From: Filobasidium wieringae
Lineage: Eukaryota > Basidiomycota > Tremellomycetes > Filobasidiales > Filobasidiaceae
Direction of reading: 5' to 3'
NCBI GenBank assembly: GCA_001600055.1
Contig: BCIV01000005.1
Coordinates: forward strand, 426,611-490,610
Length of the DNA stretch: 64,000 bases
In this document: in pieces, positions 1 through 9,269 of the stretch
How positions within the stretch are numbered: the first letter of the stretch is position 1
Layout of the letters: every line of letters begins with the position of its first letter
Notes under the pieces: generated by a model
Told to the model about the DNA's origin: nothing
What the model saw: the letters and a program-made list of their open reading frames with translations, nothing else
Database searches by the model: none
Position numbers and translations under genes: made by a program

Positions 1-58
1 TGTGAGGACGGGAATCAGCTTCGGACATCATACACCCGGCAAAGCGACACGGACTGAC

Positions 59-518
59 CTTCATGCTGAAGCCGAAAGAAGAACCTCGTTCTTCACCTTC
101 ACGTTTGAGCATCTCCATCTCCTCGACCGTAGGAGGTCTGAACAGAGCTTTATCGTTCTTCTTCGGTCTTGAAGTGACGTTTTCGCTGTCCTTCTCGGTC
201 TCGAGATCTTGAAACTCGTTGGTCGAGGAGACCTCTTGGTCTAGATCTTGCTGTTCCTGCTCTTCTTCATCCTGCTCCTCCTCCTCTTCATCGTCCTCGC
301 TATCGTCTTGACCGTCATCATCGATCATATCGTCCATCATTGCGGCAGCCATCATTCCGTGCGTCGAACTGGTCTGGCCATGGTACGAGCTAGCTGTCGC
401 CTGTTTCTAAGATCGCGAGCGACGGTTCAGTCGTCTCCGGTCGAGAGGCACACAACACTTGACCGCTCACCTTTACCGAGAAGGAGGAGGAAGTGGCTTT
501 CCTCTTTAGTGCAGGCAT
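59..518 (-). CDS. Acidic N-terminal part of an unknown protein (runs off the window)
   Basis: Partial gene, 5' end inside the window. Exon 1 (518-471) encodes MPALKRKATSSSFSVK and ends at a GTGAGC donor. Exon 2 (406-59) continues in phase and ends at AAG before a GTCAGT donor, so the rest lies left of base 1. The 132 visible residues have a basic start, a Met/Asp stretch (MMAAAMMDDMIDDD), a long Glu/Asp/Gln run, and then a short motif RPPTVEEMEMLK. Acidic tracts of this kind are common in nucleolar and chromatin proteins. The RPPT..EE motif faintly recalls the start of Utp22/Nrap, but this is weak and I would not name it. The gene is divergent from RRN11. Confidence 0.6.
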
Positions 519-834
519 CTCTGTTATGGCCAAAAGAGGGAAAGAAATGGGAACCGTTTTCGCCCACTTTGTGGCTCGAAATTCGAATTGTTGAGCGAAA
601 GAAATCTCGAGGTCGCTTCGGAAATTATGAAATTACGTCAAAGTCGATATCGCTCAAAATGCATATCACGGAGTCGAAAATGCATATCTCCCCTGCCTGA
701 CCCTTTCAGTTCATCCTGCTCGGCGAAGCGGTGGACCCTCTGAAATCTCCGATAAACTCGAAGAGAAACCATGCTTCCACGATAATGGCAACCTCCCTCC
801 CACCACAACCTCGAGCACTACAACAGGACCCAAC
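519..834. promoter_or_regulatory. Divergent intergenic region
   Basis: 316 bp between two divergent genes. No TATA box or repeated operator is evident. It contains a short direct repeat, tcgctcaaaatgcatatca / gtcgaaaatgcatatct, around 648-690. Confidence 0.4.
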
Positions 835-2725
835 ATGTCGGCAACAGGCTTCAAGATCACCTCGATAGAACCCCGTTACTCGAAGCTCTACGTGCACACC
901 ACAAGGCGTATCTACCTGCAAAACCTGATCAACCTGCTCCATGCGAGTCTACTCAAGAGGGACGCTTCCAGAGCCTACAGAGCTTGGGCTATTTTGGTAA
1001 GCGGACCGGGGGCGAGCGGAGTTGTGATATAGCTAAAGCGATCGGTTGTGGACAGATGAGATGTCCGGAAATCGATTTCAAGACCACATGGAAATGGGCT
1101 CTTCCGGTGTTAGACCTCGTCTCCTCTTGTGCTAGTTCCTTTTCCTCGTCTCAAGAGTATCAACCGCAAACGCAAACGCAAACGCAGACTCGAATGCAGA
1201 CCACGTTCAATATCGAAACGATCAGAAGAAGGATCGACGACCAAACGAAAGAGACCTATCTGCGTAAAATGCTTGTCGCAGTGAACCAATGGCAGGTCCG
1301 TCCCTCCGTCTCCACGCACGATCCCACTCCCCTATAACTCACCTCCTCCCACCCGCCCACCGACCCCGACTATGACAGAAATCAGAAATCCTGACGACCC
1401 TGATCATCCATCTCATCTCCCAATCCCAACCCGAACAAGCGTTGGACGAACTGGAATTGTACCTGCCTACTTTCCCGTTCGCCCTGAGCGCCATCATTCA
1501 TACCTACGCCGGACTCTTGAGCTTTTACCTGAGTCAACCTAGGGAGACGAGGTTGGGTGAACAACGGACACAGGGGACACAGGGGACGCAGGGGACACGG
1601 GGAACGGGTTGGGAGGAAAGTCAATGGGCCACCCAGGCCGTCCCCCCTCCCTCCTCCCCCTCGACTCTGGACGAAGAACTCGGTCATCTGAACCTCCAAA
1701 CCCGACCCGCCAAGAACCCTTTTTCGAAACACGATCTAGGGAAACTCAAACAGGCCCTGGTGTATTTCCGGAAAGCGGTGGAGCTCGAGATGGAGGAGGA
1801 GAAACGGACGGACGATCGGTTGGTCCTCCGAGCGAGGGGGATCGGGGGGGACGTCGAGGTGATGAGGTTGAGGAGGGTGGTAGGTAAGAGCGTCGCCAGG
1901 AGTTTCGTCAAGGAGGTAAGCTCTGTACACGTGGTCCGGTCCGGGTCCGGGTTCGGGATCGAAGTTGACCCCGAGGTTGGATAGATCAAATCGATGTTGG
2001 TTGAAGTCGAGGGGAAGGAAGGTGGGGATATGGATTCCTCCGATGTCGAGAGGTTCCCTTTGAGCGAGGAGGAGGAGGAGGAGGAGGAAGACGTTTCGGA
2101 TGATCCCGTCAGCGAGCAGGACGAGGACGACGACGAGGACCATGACGAGGATGAGATGGAGGACGGACGGGAAAGAGGACATACGATCCCCGCTTCCAGC
2201 CGCGCGAGTACCCCGCCGATCCCGACCCCACGACAAACACCCAGACCCAGACCTACACCTAGACCGAGCTCGACGAGAACGCCCCGCAAGTCGGGCAAAA
2301 AGAGTTCCACCTTGCAACCCCCCACCCCCACCCCCACCCCCACCCCTGGTCGACCAAGCTCGACCCGATCCACCCGTAATCCTCAACCGTTGTACCAACT
2401 CTCCTCTCACCCCCTAGACGACCACCCGGACGCACAAGACGAGGAGGCCCCGTTGGGACAGAGGAGCAGACGAGAATCGACCACCGAGACCAGCGAGGAT
2501 GGGGCCGGGAGGACGGATTACCTGCAGATCAGGACGAACGGTGGGAGAGGGGTCAAGCGGAAGAAATCCCGGATGAGACGGACGGGGGATGGACACGAGG
2601 GGGAGACGTTCAAGGACGGGCTTGAAGTGCGGGTCGAACGTGGGGTGAGCGGGTTGCAGGGCGAACCGCGGGGACGGGATGATGAGGATGGGAAGAGCGA
2701 TTATAGTGATCTTTCTATCGGTTGA
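835..2725 (+). CDS. RRN11: RNA polymerase I-specific initiation factor Rrn11 family
   Basis: Four exons: 835-996, 1056-1295, 1379-1915 and 1985-2725, all in phase (559 aa). Rrn11 is a TATA-binding-protein-associated subunit of the RNA polymerase I core factor that directs rDNA transcription in the nucleolus. The family signature is clear. Residues 20-56 give HTTRRIYLQNLINLLHASLL then KRDASRAYRAWAIL and, across the first intron, MRCPEIDF..TWKWALPVL. A helical repeat-like part follows, with DELELYLPTFPF and HTYAGLLSFYL. An in-frame low-complexity insert (TQGTQGTQGT) and a second helical segment come next. The last 250 residues are disordered: a Glu run, Pro/Thr-rich stretches and basic clusters. 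That tail is longer than I expect for the family, so the gene end may vary between species. Confidence 0.85.
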
Positions 2726-3224
2726 AACGCGGGAAGGGGGAGGGGGAACTGTATCCACGGTAGCTTTATATAATTGGTTGTAATTGTCCGATCGTCGATG
2801 GGTTTGTGGTCGGTCCGGGTTCTCGTCTTGGCAGCGTCAGTGAGTCGCCTTACAGCGTTGTAGGAAGGCAAATTGTGAGATTGGCGACGGCCCGGCGTCA
2901 GCGGACCAACAGGCTCGAGATGGTCTCTGGTACTAGCTAAGGATTCGGGAACCCCCCCATGTACCATGTACAAGTTCTTCGGGAACGAAAAATACGTCGA
3001 GCAGCGGAAGGAGCGTTTCAGGGGAAAGCTGTGAAGGACTTGATAACCTGAAGGACACGCAGCGAAAAGGATGTTCTCCCATTCTTCGTCATCGTGGAAT
3101 GATCAACGTGAGGATGTGAGTGCTTCGGTGCACAATGGCCAAGAAGGACATTGTGACCTGGAAGTTCGCTGGGTTTCTGGGGGTGAGGTGACTTTCATAT
3201 TATGTCTTCTGCAAGTCCAGCCTT
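2726..3224. other. 3' region with a relic-like homologous stretch
   Basis: No confident gene. Around 3120-3190 the minus strand resembles the second exon of the related locus at 46293-46355 (both read ...LAIV after a CCAG-type acceptor). The AT-hook gene at 3225-3569 may therefore once have continued here. Confidence 0.35.
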
Positions 3225-3569
3225 TTACCCTCGAATACCAGGAGCGTCATCGTCAGTCTCCCCTCCAGCTTGGACGAATTTCTTAGCATTCTTCTGGCCC
3301 GGACCCCTCGTCCTCTTCTGGAGGGTGGGCTTCTTCTGGACGGGTTCTTCAGTTTCCTCAGGTTCCTCGGGTTCCTCAGGTTCGGCAGGTTCGGCAGGTT
3401 CGGCAGGTTCGGCAGCCTGAGGTTCATCAGGTTTCACAGCAGTAGCATCGCTTTGATCTTTGGTGACCTTCTGGCCGGGCGGCCTGCCCCTCTTCGTATT
3501 GACTTCACTCTGACTGGTGACTCCACCACCTCGCTTCCTCTTCTTATTCTGTTCGTCCTTTCCCGTCAT
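3225..3569 (-). CDS. AT-hook-like basic protein, possibly a truncated gene copy
   Basis: Open frame of 114 codons from an ATG at 3569. The N-terminus is strongly basic (KKRKRGGG) and contains an AT-hook core, KRGRPPGQK, typical of proteins that bind the minor groove of AT-rich DNA. The middle is a Glu/Pro/Ala repeat (PAEPAEPAEPEEPEEPEE). The C-terminal part, GPGQKNAKKFVQA followed by ETDDD, matches a stretch at 46.5 kb (APGQKNAKVVAQA then ETDSN). In the other copy the homology continues in frame as KRLALHSLHKTY. Here the matching KRLDLQ..KT lies in another frame and meets a stop, so this copy looks shortened by an indel. Function unknown. Confidence 0.5.
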   Translation of the reverse strand: MTGKDEQNKKRKRGGGVTSQSEVNTKRGRPPGQKVTKDQSDATAVKPDEPQAAEPAEPAEPAEPEEPEEPEETEEPVQKKPTLQKRTRGPGQKNAKKFVQAGGETDDDAPGIRG

Positions 3570-3978
3570 CTGGGAGTTGTGTTGTGGGATGAGGTGACAC
3601 TATATACGGATAATTGAGGAAGATGAGTGACACGATCTACTTATCAGGACAGACTTTCTTCTTACGAGTAAACAGGGAACGGGGTGCCTTGCCTCGGAGA
3701 GGAGAGGAGATCAGAGACGAGAGGAGATCGAGTGGTAAGTGTCTGGTAGATCCACCTATTTGACTACTGGAGAGCGTCCGCTTAGTAGCAGTATCGATTC
3801 GAGATCAAACAGAAGAGAGATAGTCAAGTACACTGTGGAAGGGTCCTGACCATTCTCGAAAACCGAAAAGGGTTCTTGAAGTACTGAGATATCGTATCAC
3901 GTTCTATAGTCATGATCATCGTCCAATCATTATTCTCAGAGTTGTTACAAAAGGGTTCACCGGTCGTCGAGGGTGATT
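3570..3978. other. Intergenic, no gene seen
   Basis: About 400 bp with purine-rich short repeats (gagaggagat, gagacgagag) near 3700-3730. It would serve as 5' region of the AT-hook gene and 3' region of LSM3. Confidence 0.4.
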
Positions 3979-4542
3979 TTATTTGGTTGGGGAGATCTGT
4001 TACAAGGGGGAGGAAGGATGTTAGCCTTGCGACGGATGGGAAGGGGCCAAGAAGGGGAGAGACGGAGGAGGACCGGGGACTGACCATGATCACTGCATCT
4101 CCTCGTACGAACAACATCTCCATATTCCTCGCAGCCGTCTGCCGGGTGACATCCCGTCAATAAGTCCGTTAAGGTGGAGGGATACACGTAGAATGGGAAA
4201 CTCACTCGGACCCCTTGAGGTGTACCGTCGTCCGCTACGTCTACCAACGTTATCGTCTCCTCTACGTCGGATAGGATGAGGTTCATGTGCGCATCGTAGG
4301 CCTGTCGGGGAGGGGTTCGTGTCAGCGGTTTAGAACGGAGATTAGGGAATGGTACTGACGTGGAGGACTCCCTGTACTGATCGATCTCCCCTGAGCTTGA
4401 TAAAGACTCGTCTGTCGTGGAAGGAAGGGTGGTTGAGTTTGTGCGAGATGCAGTGAATGAACACATGGACTTACTCGCTCAAGGAGAGTTTCACGAGATC
4501 GAGAGGTTCGTTGACTGTGGTTGCTACGTCTGCTGCGTCCAT
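3979..4542 (-). CDS. LSM3: U6 snRNA-associated Sm-like protein Lsm3
   Basis: Five exons on the minus strand: 4542-4475, 4411-4360, 4301-4206, 4138-4085 and 3996-3979. They give 95 aa, the usual Lsm3 size. Lsm3 is one subunit of the Lsm1-7 ring (cytoplasmic mRNA decapping and decay) and the Lsm2-8 ring (binds the U6 3' end in splicing). The Sm1 motif reads EPLDLVKLSLSE then RVFIKLRGDRSVQGVLH, and AYDAHMNLILSDVEETI. The Sm2 motif reads NMEMLFVRGDAVIMI and the protein ends SPTK. Every junction keeps phase with a GT-AG pair. The last coding exon is only 18 nt. Confidence 0.95.
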
Positions 4543-4785
4543 CTTGTCGAGTTGCGAGTCGAATGGAGGGTCACTGCTAGTAGCTATTGTAGTAGTAGTA
4601 GCTATCGTCTGCTGTGACGGTCGATGGAGAGTCAAAGTAAAGTGAACGAGTCGAGCATATGATGAGCGAGAAAGCTGAAGATCTAGATCCTCCTAAGCGC
4701 GTTCTCGGAACTCGACGATTTCGACCGTACCACCACCTCGACTCATCCCTTCATCTCAATCACCAACGACCCATGAATACATCCC

Positions 4786-6029
4786 ATGGAGTTGTCGTCC
4801 CATCAGGCAACAGGGGTTCCCCTCGCCCACCTTTTACCCCCTTCCTCACACGCCCACCCGGACCTCACCTGTCCGACCGTGATATGCGGCCAGATCCCCG
4901 CAAGCAGTCCCTTACATCTGGCCATCGGTCGGAACGTCACGCAGGATGGGTACGACCGTCTGAAAGACTTGAACGATGGGCAAGGGGTTCACGTCCCGGT
5001 GCGAAAGCTGGGGAATGACGGTCCGTCTTGCCTCTTCTCGACGTGAGATCGGTCAGGGTATCTGAACGAGTGTTTAGAAGGAGGGTCGACTTGGATAATC
5101 ACCTCCGGTCGAGCCGGTCTCCATTCCAACTTGGTACAGGAGGATGAACGGTTCTTGAGGGAACATGGGGGACATCCTATCGTCCGCGAAGCGCTGGATC
5201 GCACCGAGATCAAGCAAGTTTAGGCCGTAGCGTGTGATACAGTCCGACATGTGAATAACATCGATTTCTAGGTACTGCTCGACGTTCAACGACTGTCTCC
5301 TCCTCGTACATCTACTCCATCCGAACCCTCCACCGAACTTTCCTTGGGCACCTGTCGTACCGACCCCAGCTCTGCCGGAGACGATGACCCGTCGTCCTTC
5401 CCTCATTCTCATCCACGATGTACTAGGTCTTTGTCTCGCCGGTCCCACCGACCTGGATGCAGAGTCAAAACAAGTCCCTCCCCGTCCGGAGTTCAAGGAA
5501 GGGTGAGTCGTACTCGCTCAACCCTCCCCGTGACCTACTTACCGACGGAAGACGATCAGATTCTCAATGGAACGGTATATGAACCTCATCGCGCTCATCC
5601 GGGGTATACCTCAACAACTACCTGATCCAGCGTGAGCACCCTCGTCAACTCGTCAGATCAATTCATCCCCGTCAAAATCTAACACCGATGACTTTCCACA
5701 GACCCGCCCTGTTGATCCTAGAACCACGCCTGAACTCGCCCGACCTGGACGCACCCTTCCAAACCACCCGCGCTCGATCGGGGTCGGAGGGACCGGATCG
5801 GTACGAGTTCGTACGAGCGCTACGGTGGGTGTTTGGGGACGATCAGGTGTGGTCCATCGACCGTGATCAGACTGACGACGCGGAGGAGACGGACGCTGCG
5901 GTGAGGCGGATCAGACGGGTAGTGGATGGCGTGGAAATGGCTAGGTTCGGTGGGAAATTCGATTTGGAAAAGGGAACGATTTATGGGTGGTCTTGCTCGG
6001 ATAGCAGGCGTAGGTTGTCAGTCGGATGA
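4786..6029 (+). CDS. Unknown protein, several exons
   Basis: The 3' half is well supported. Exons 5272-5502, 5560-5631 and 5702-6029 join in phase by GT-AG introns and read RPSLILIHDVLGLCLAG, then ERYMNLIALIRGIPQQ, then a charged C-terminus (RYEFVRALRWVFGDD, AAVRRIRRVVDG). The 5' half is less sure. A likely first exon starts at ATG 4786 (CPTVICGQIPASSPLHLAIG) and a middle exon lies near 5055-5213 (TWIITSGRAGLHSNL), but I could not make both splice phases agree. The minus strand of 5074-5300 is also open, which weakens the middle part. I do not recognise the family. The gene is convergent with the next one, 18 bp apart. Confidence 0.5.
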
Positions 6030-6047
6030 TCAGACGATGTGACGCGA

Positions 6048-6340
6048 TCAAACCGGATCGGCCGGGATATCGACTTGAGGCCGTCTTGATACTTGGCACA
6101 ACCATTCCAAGGCCATGACAGTTCGAGTCCCGCTCCAGAGATCGGCACGATTCGCTACAAGACGGGCACTGCGTGATACACAACCTCGATGTTTCACCCC
6201 GTGCGGCCTGGTCGTTCATCAGTCGACAAAGCGTCCGCCCATTCGACTGTTGCGAGGCTAGAAACGTCGGCATTGTGAAACTCGTCTCGCTCGTCCGGGT
6301 TGGGGTCATGAGACGGAACGGGAGATCGAGTCATGTGCAT
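6048..6340 (-). CDS. Small unknown protein
   Basis: Two exons (6340-6198 and 6168-6048) give 87 aa: MHMTRSPVPSHDPNPDERDE... then ARLVANRADLWSG and TVMALEWLCQVSRRPQVDIP. Splice sites are GTGAAA and GCAG with conserved phase. The helical, Leu/Trp-containing second exon looks like real protein. I do not recognise a family. An upstream non-coding or coding exon is possible, because an open stretch precedes the ATG. Confidence 0.4.
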
Positions 6341-6661
6341 GTAGTCTGTACCTGAGGTGGTTATCCGGAGATGTTTGTCGCTGGACTTGTAGATCGTCGC
6401 TATCGATTCTCACAGTGTCTGGAGAACACGACATCAGGGAAAGGAAAGTGTAAGTGGTAGCATGTGAGCGTCTATTTGGTGATTGTGTTGTGGGTGAGAA
6501 GTGCCAGAGTATCGGCAACGCAATGAGTCGGTTCTATATCGCACCGACCCAAATCATGGTCGCCAACATCTACACCGATCATGTCGCCATCCTCTCATCT
6601 TTATGTCAATATGTCGTCGCATACTATCTAGACAACCTGATCCTTGCGGCCCGTCTAGAGC
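6341..6661. other. Intergenic, left flank of the mobile element
   Basis: Holds one diverged copy of the tRNA-linked 78-bp repeat (listed separately) and otherwise no feature. It ends at the left inverted repeat of the element. Confidence 0.4.
6448..6512 (+). repeat. Solitary diverged copy of the 78-bp tRNA-Pro-linked repeat
   Basis: Reads gtgtaagtggtagcatgtga, gcgtctatttggtgattgtg, then ttgtgggtgagaagtgccag and agtat. The same order, with few changes, makes up the tandem array at 18.97-19.24 kb. This copy lacks the gcggcctggttg start of the unit and lies about 150 bp left of the mobile element. Confidence 0.75.
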
Positions 6662-6683
6662 CGTGAGCTGGGTCGCGGTCTAA
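6662..6683 (+). repeat. Left terminal inverted repeat
   Basis: cgtgagctgggtcgcggtct followed by aa. It matches the complement of 13364-13385 at 21 of 22 positions. The one difference is C here against T there, in a TCG context. Confidence 0.8.
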
Positions 6684-6812
6684 ACAAAAATGGATTTTGC
6701 ATTTGAATATGAAATCGCAATGACTGTTACATGACCTAAACGTGTAAATTGTATCAATATCATCTCCCCATACACATAGATACCAACATAGTTGCCAATT
6801 CATTACATCACC

Positions 6813-9262
6813 ATGGATACACCATTACCAGAGAACTTCTGTGATTCTTGTGGCTCTGGCCCTTTCTTTCAGCCAGTGGAGATGTGCGGAAGGTGCAATT
6901 ACCTGGAAATGGTTGGCAGGTCAGCGCAGACGGATGGGGTTGCAGCAGTAAGTTATACAGGTCAAGAAGCACTACAAAGCAGCAGTTTCATTTGACGCTT
7001 GTTAGCAATTTACCTTATGTATGCGGGAGGGTGCTATATGCAAGGCAGGTTTGAAGAAATGTGTGGATTGTGCTAAACCTTCAGCGCTTCTCAGCAACAG
7101 TAAATGCGTCCTAAATTCTCACAAACGGGGTTGATACATATGGTTGTATCATAGATACAGGACAAGATGCTGGTGCAACTTACAGCGGCTACTGCAATGA
7201 AGCCAATGCAATCCGTCTCTGGAGGAATGAAGAGGTCCTTTCATCTCAAGGCCAGCAGGCAATTAGAGGAGCTCAGGCAACACGGCAATCCAAATCCTCA
7301 TTGACTGGTTCAAGCTTTTCAAGTGGACCAAATATGGAGATCAGGTTTCAGTATACGGAGAGAAAAGCCTATCTTCAAAAGGTTAACAAGGGCGATGTTC
7401 ATTTTTTGAGTGTCACGAGGGAAACACTCATGAGCAAAATTCTGGAGATGATGGTTTCCATAGTTCAAGAGCGGTACTGGGATAAGCCACAGCTGAATCG
7501 GGATGCTGGAATCATCAATTTGTCAGTAATACTCGGGGCTGATTGTTTCCAAGTAGTAACTGTTGCGTTTTTTAAGGGAAGATGTCGACACGGGAAGATC
7601 TGTTGCAACTCTCTACTTTTCAAACAAGATTATCATTGAACCTGAGCAGATGAAGCTGGATGTCCGCTCTCTTCATTCATGGGCTAAGACAAGCCACCTT
7701 CTCAGCGGAAATGACAATTAACCAAATGCAAACACTTTAGGTCTCATCATAGAAATCAGAGCCGATCTTGTGGAAAGCTTAGAAACACCTGCATACCATT
7801 CCGACTTAGCCATCTTAAAAACCGCAGCTAAATCTGCCATCCAAGTTGGCAAAACGCCTCATGGTGGTGCACCTCCAAAACACTATGTCTCAAGCCTACC
7901 AATGCCATCCATCCTCTGGGCCCCTTCAAATATCCCCGTCTGGCTGAAGACGGCTACACCTATCACAGTTTCGGAACATGTGCCCACATTTAGCATGGAA
8001 CATGCTTGCGTCAATTGGGACGAGACTGTCAAGAAAAGTTACCTCTGGGTTGACCATTCTCGACTTGGAGAGGGTGAATCCAAGATCTGTCATGCAGTAA
8101 GATAGCTCTCAATGTAGCGTCTTGTATGGGCTGACATACATTTTTTCCCGGTCAGGCAAGGTATGCTGATGCGAGGCATCCTGGATCTTTACCGGATGGG
8201 TTTTCTGGCTCTGCTCCGACTGAGCAGTATGTTGCAAAAGTTCTCAGGCCCACTGTGGCGGCCCAAGAAGACTGTGACCTATTTGAGATCATGCAAGCAG
8301 AAGCAGAAGCGTACATCTGGGGTGGCATCTATGCCGATGAATTTCGAAAAGCAGTCAAAGAAAGTCCAGCTGCATCTTGAAAGGTAATTCGTAAGTGATT
8401 CACAAACATGCTTTAGCGTCAAAAGACCTCACTAGACATTTCCAAAATAGCCGTCCTTTTTGCAGATATCAAGCTCGTGATTGAAGCTGTTGCGGAAGAG
8501 GTCAATGGTTATTCTGATGATGAGGACTATGAGCCATCGCTTCTTCTCCCTGGGGACAACACTGGGAAGAGGGTTTGGATGCTGGAACAGTTTCAGACAG
8601 GCGAACCTCTTCGGTTTTCTGGAACACTTGAGGCAGGCGTTGGAAGGAGTCGTGCTGAACTGACAGTTGCTGCCTTTGCACATTTGGCTTACGAGGCCAG
8701 CCTTGAAACAATGGTTCTTTCGGATCTTGAAGGTTGGATCACGTCGGCTGGTATTGTATTGTTTGATCCTATGGTGCACTCGTAAGTCAAATGTTTCCTC
8801 ATTTCCTCACCTGATTAATTGGTTGACCGAGCTAGATCTTATAGCGTGAAGGGTGGTTTGTCCATCGGCGACCTTGGCCAAGCAGGCATTGATGCTTTTA
8901 TTAGTGGACATCAGTGTAACACCATCTGCAACGACCTCGGATTAAAGACACTCAAGATCTCATCGACGGGTGATGATCTGGAGGGTCTCATCACTCAAGC
9001 TCTCCAGCCAATACCCGAGGAGGAGGAGGAGGTTCAAGTCCAACCTGAGAGGCCTCATAAAAAGGCTCAAACACAGAAGGCTGTCAGATCAACGAAAGGG
9101 AAGCGTACAACACCTGTTCGATCCCCCTCTCCCCTTCCTAATCCATCCTTGGCTGTTGATACCCCTGCGGCAGAATTGGTACCATCTTCAAGTGCCTTGC
9201 CACTCATTCAACGCTTTACAAGTAGTGGTCGAGCAGTTGGCAATCCCGTGTATAAATGCTAA
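6813..9262 (+). pseudogene. Zinc-finger alpha-kinase carried by the element (one in-frame stop)
   Basis: Eight exons: 6813-6947, 7030-7099, 7155-7521, 7577-7716, 7741-8096, 8156-8390, 8466-8781 and 8836-9262 (about 681 codons). Alpha-kinases are atypical Ser/Thr kinases of the eEF2-kinase/MHCK family. The domain is unmistakable: DLFEIMQAEAEAY, RFSGTLEAGVG, LTVAAFAHLAYEAS, VLSDLEGW, VLFDPMVHS, LSIGDLGQAGIDAF, and the zinc-binding end GHQCNTICNDLGL. The N-terminus has four Cys pairs or singles (CDSC, CGRC, C..., CVDC) like a zinc finger. The tail is Glu- and Lys-rich. Two defects are visible. TGA at 8378-8380 sits between PAAS and KVIHIKLVIE, where an Arg codon CGA is the simplest ancestor. The intron after 7716 starts AT, not GT. 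Without repair or readthrough the product would lack most of the kinase domain. Confidence 0.85.
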
Positions 9263-9269
9263 GATCGAT

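Noticed and set aside
6100..6140. gttcgagtcccgc, another B-box look-alike
   Set aside because: No A box or stems upstream; it is inside a small minus-strand gene.
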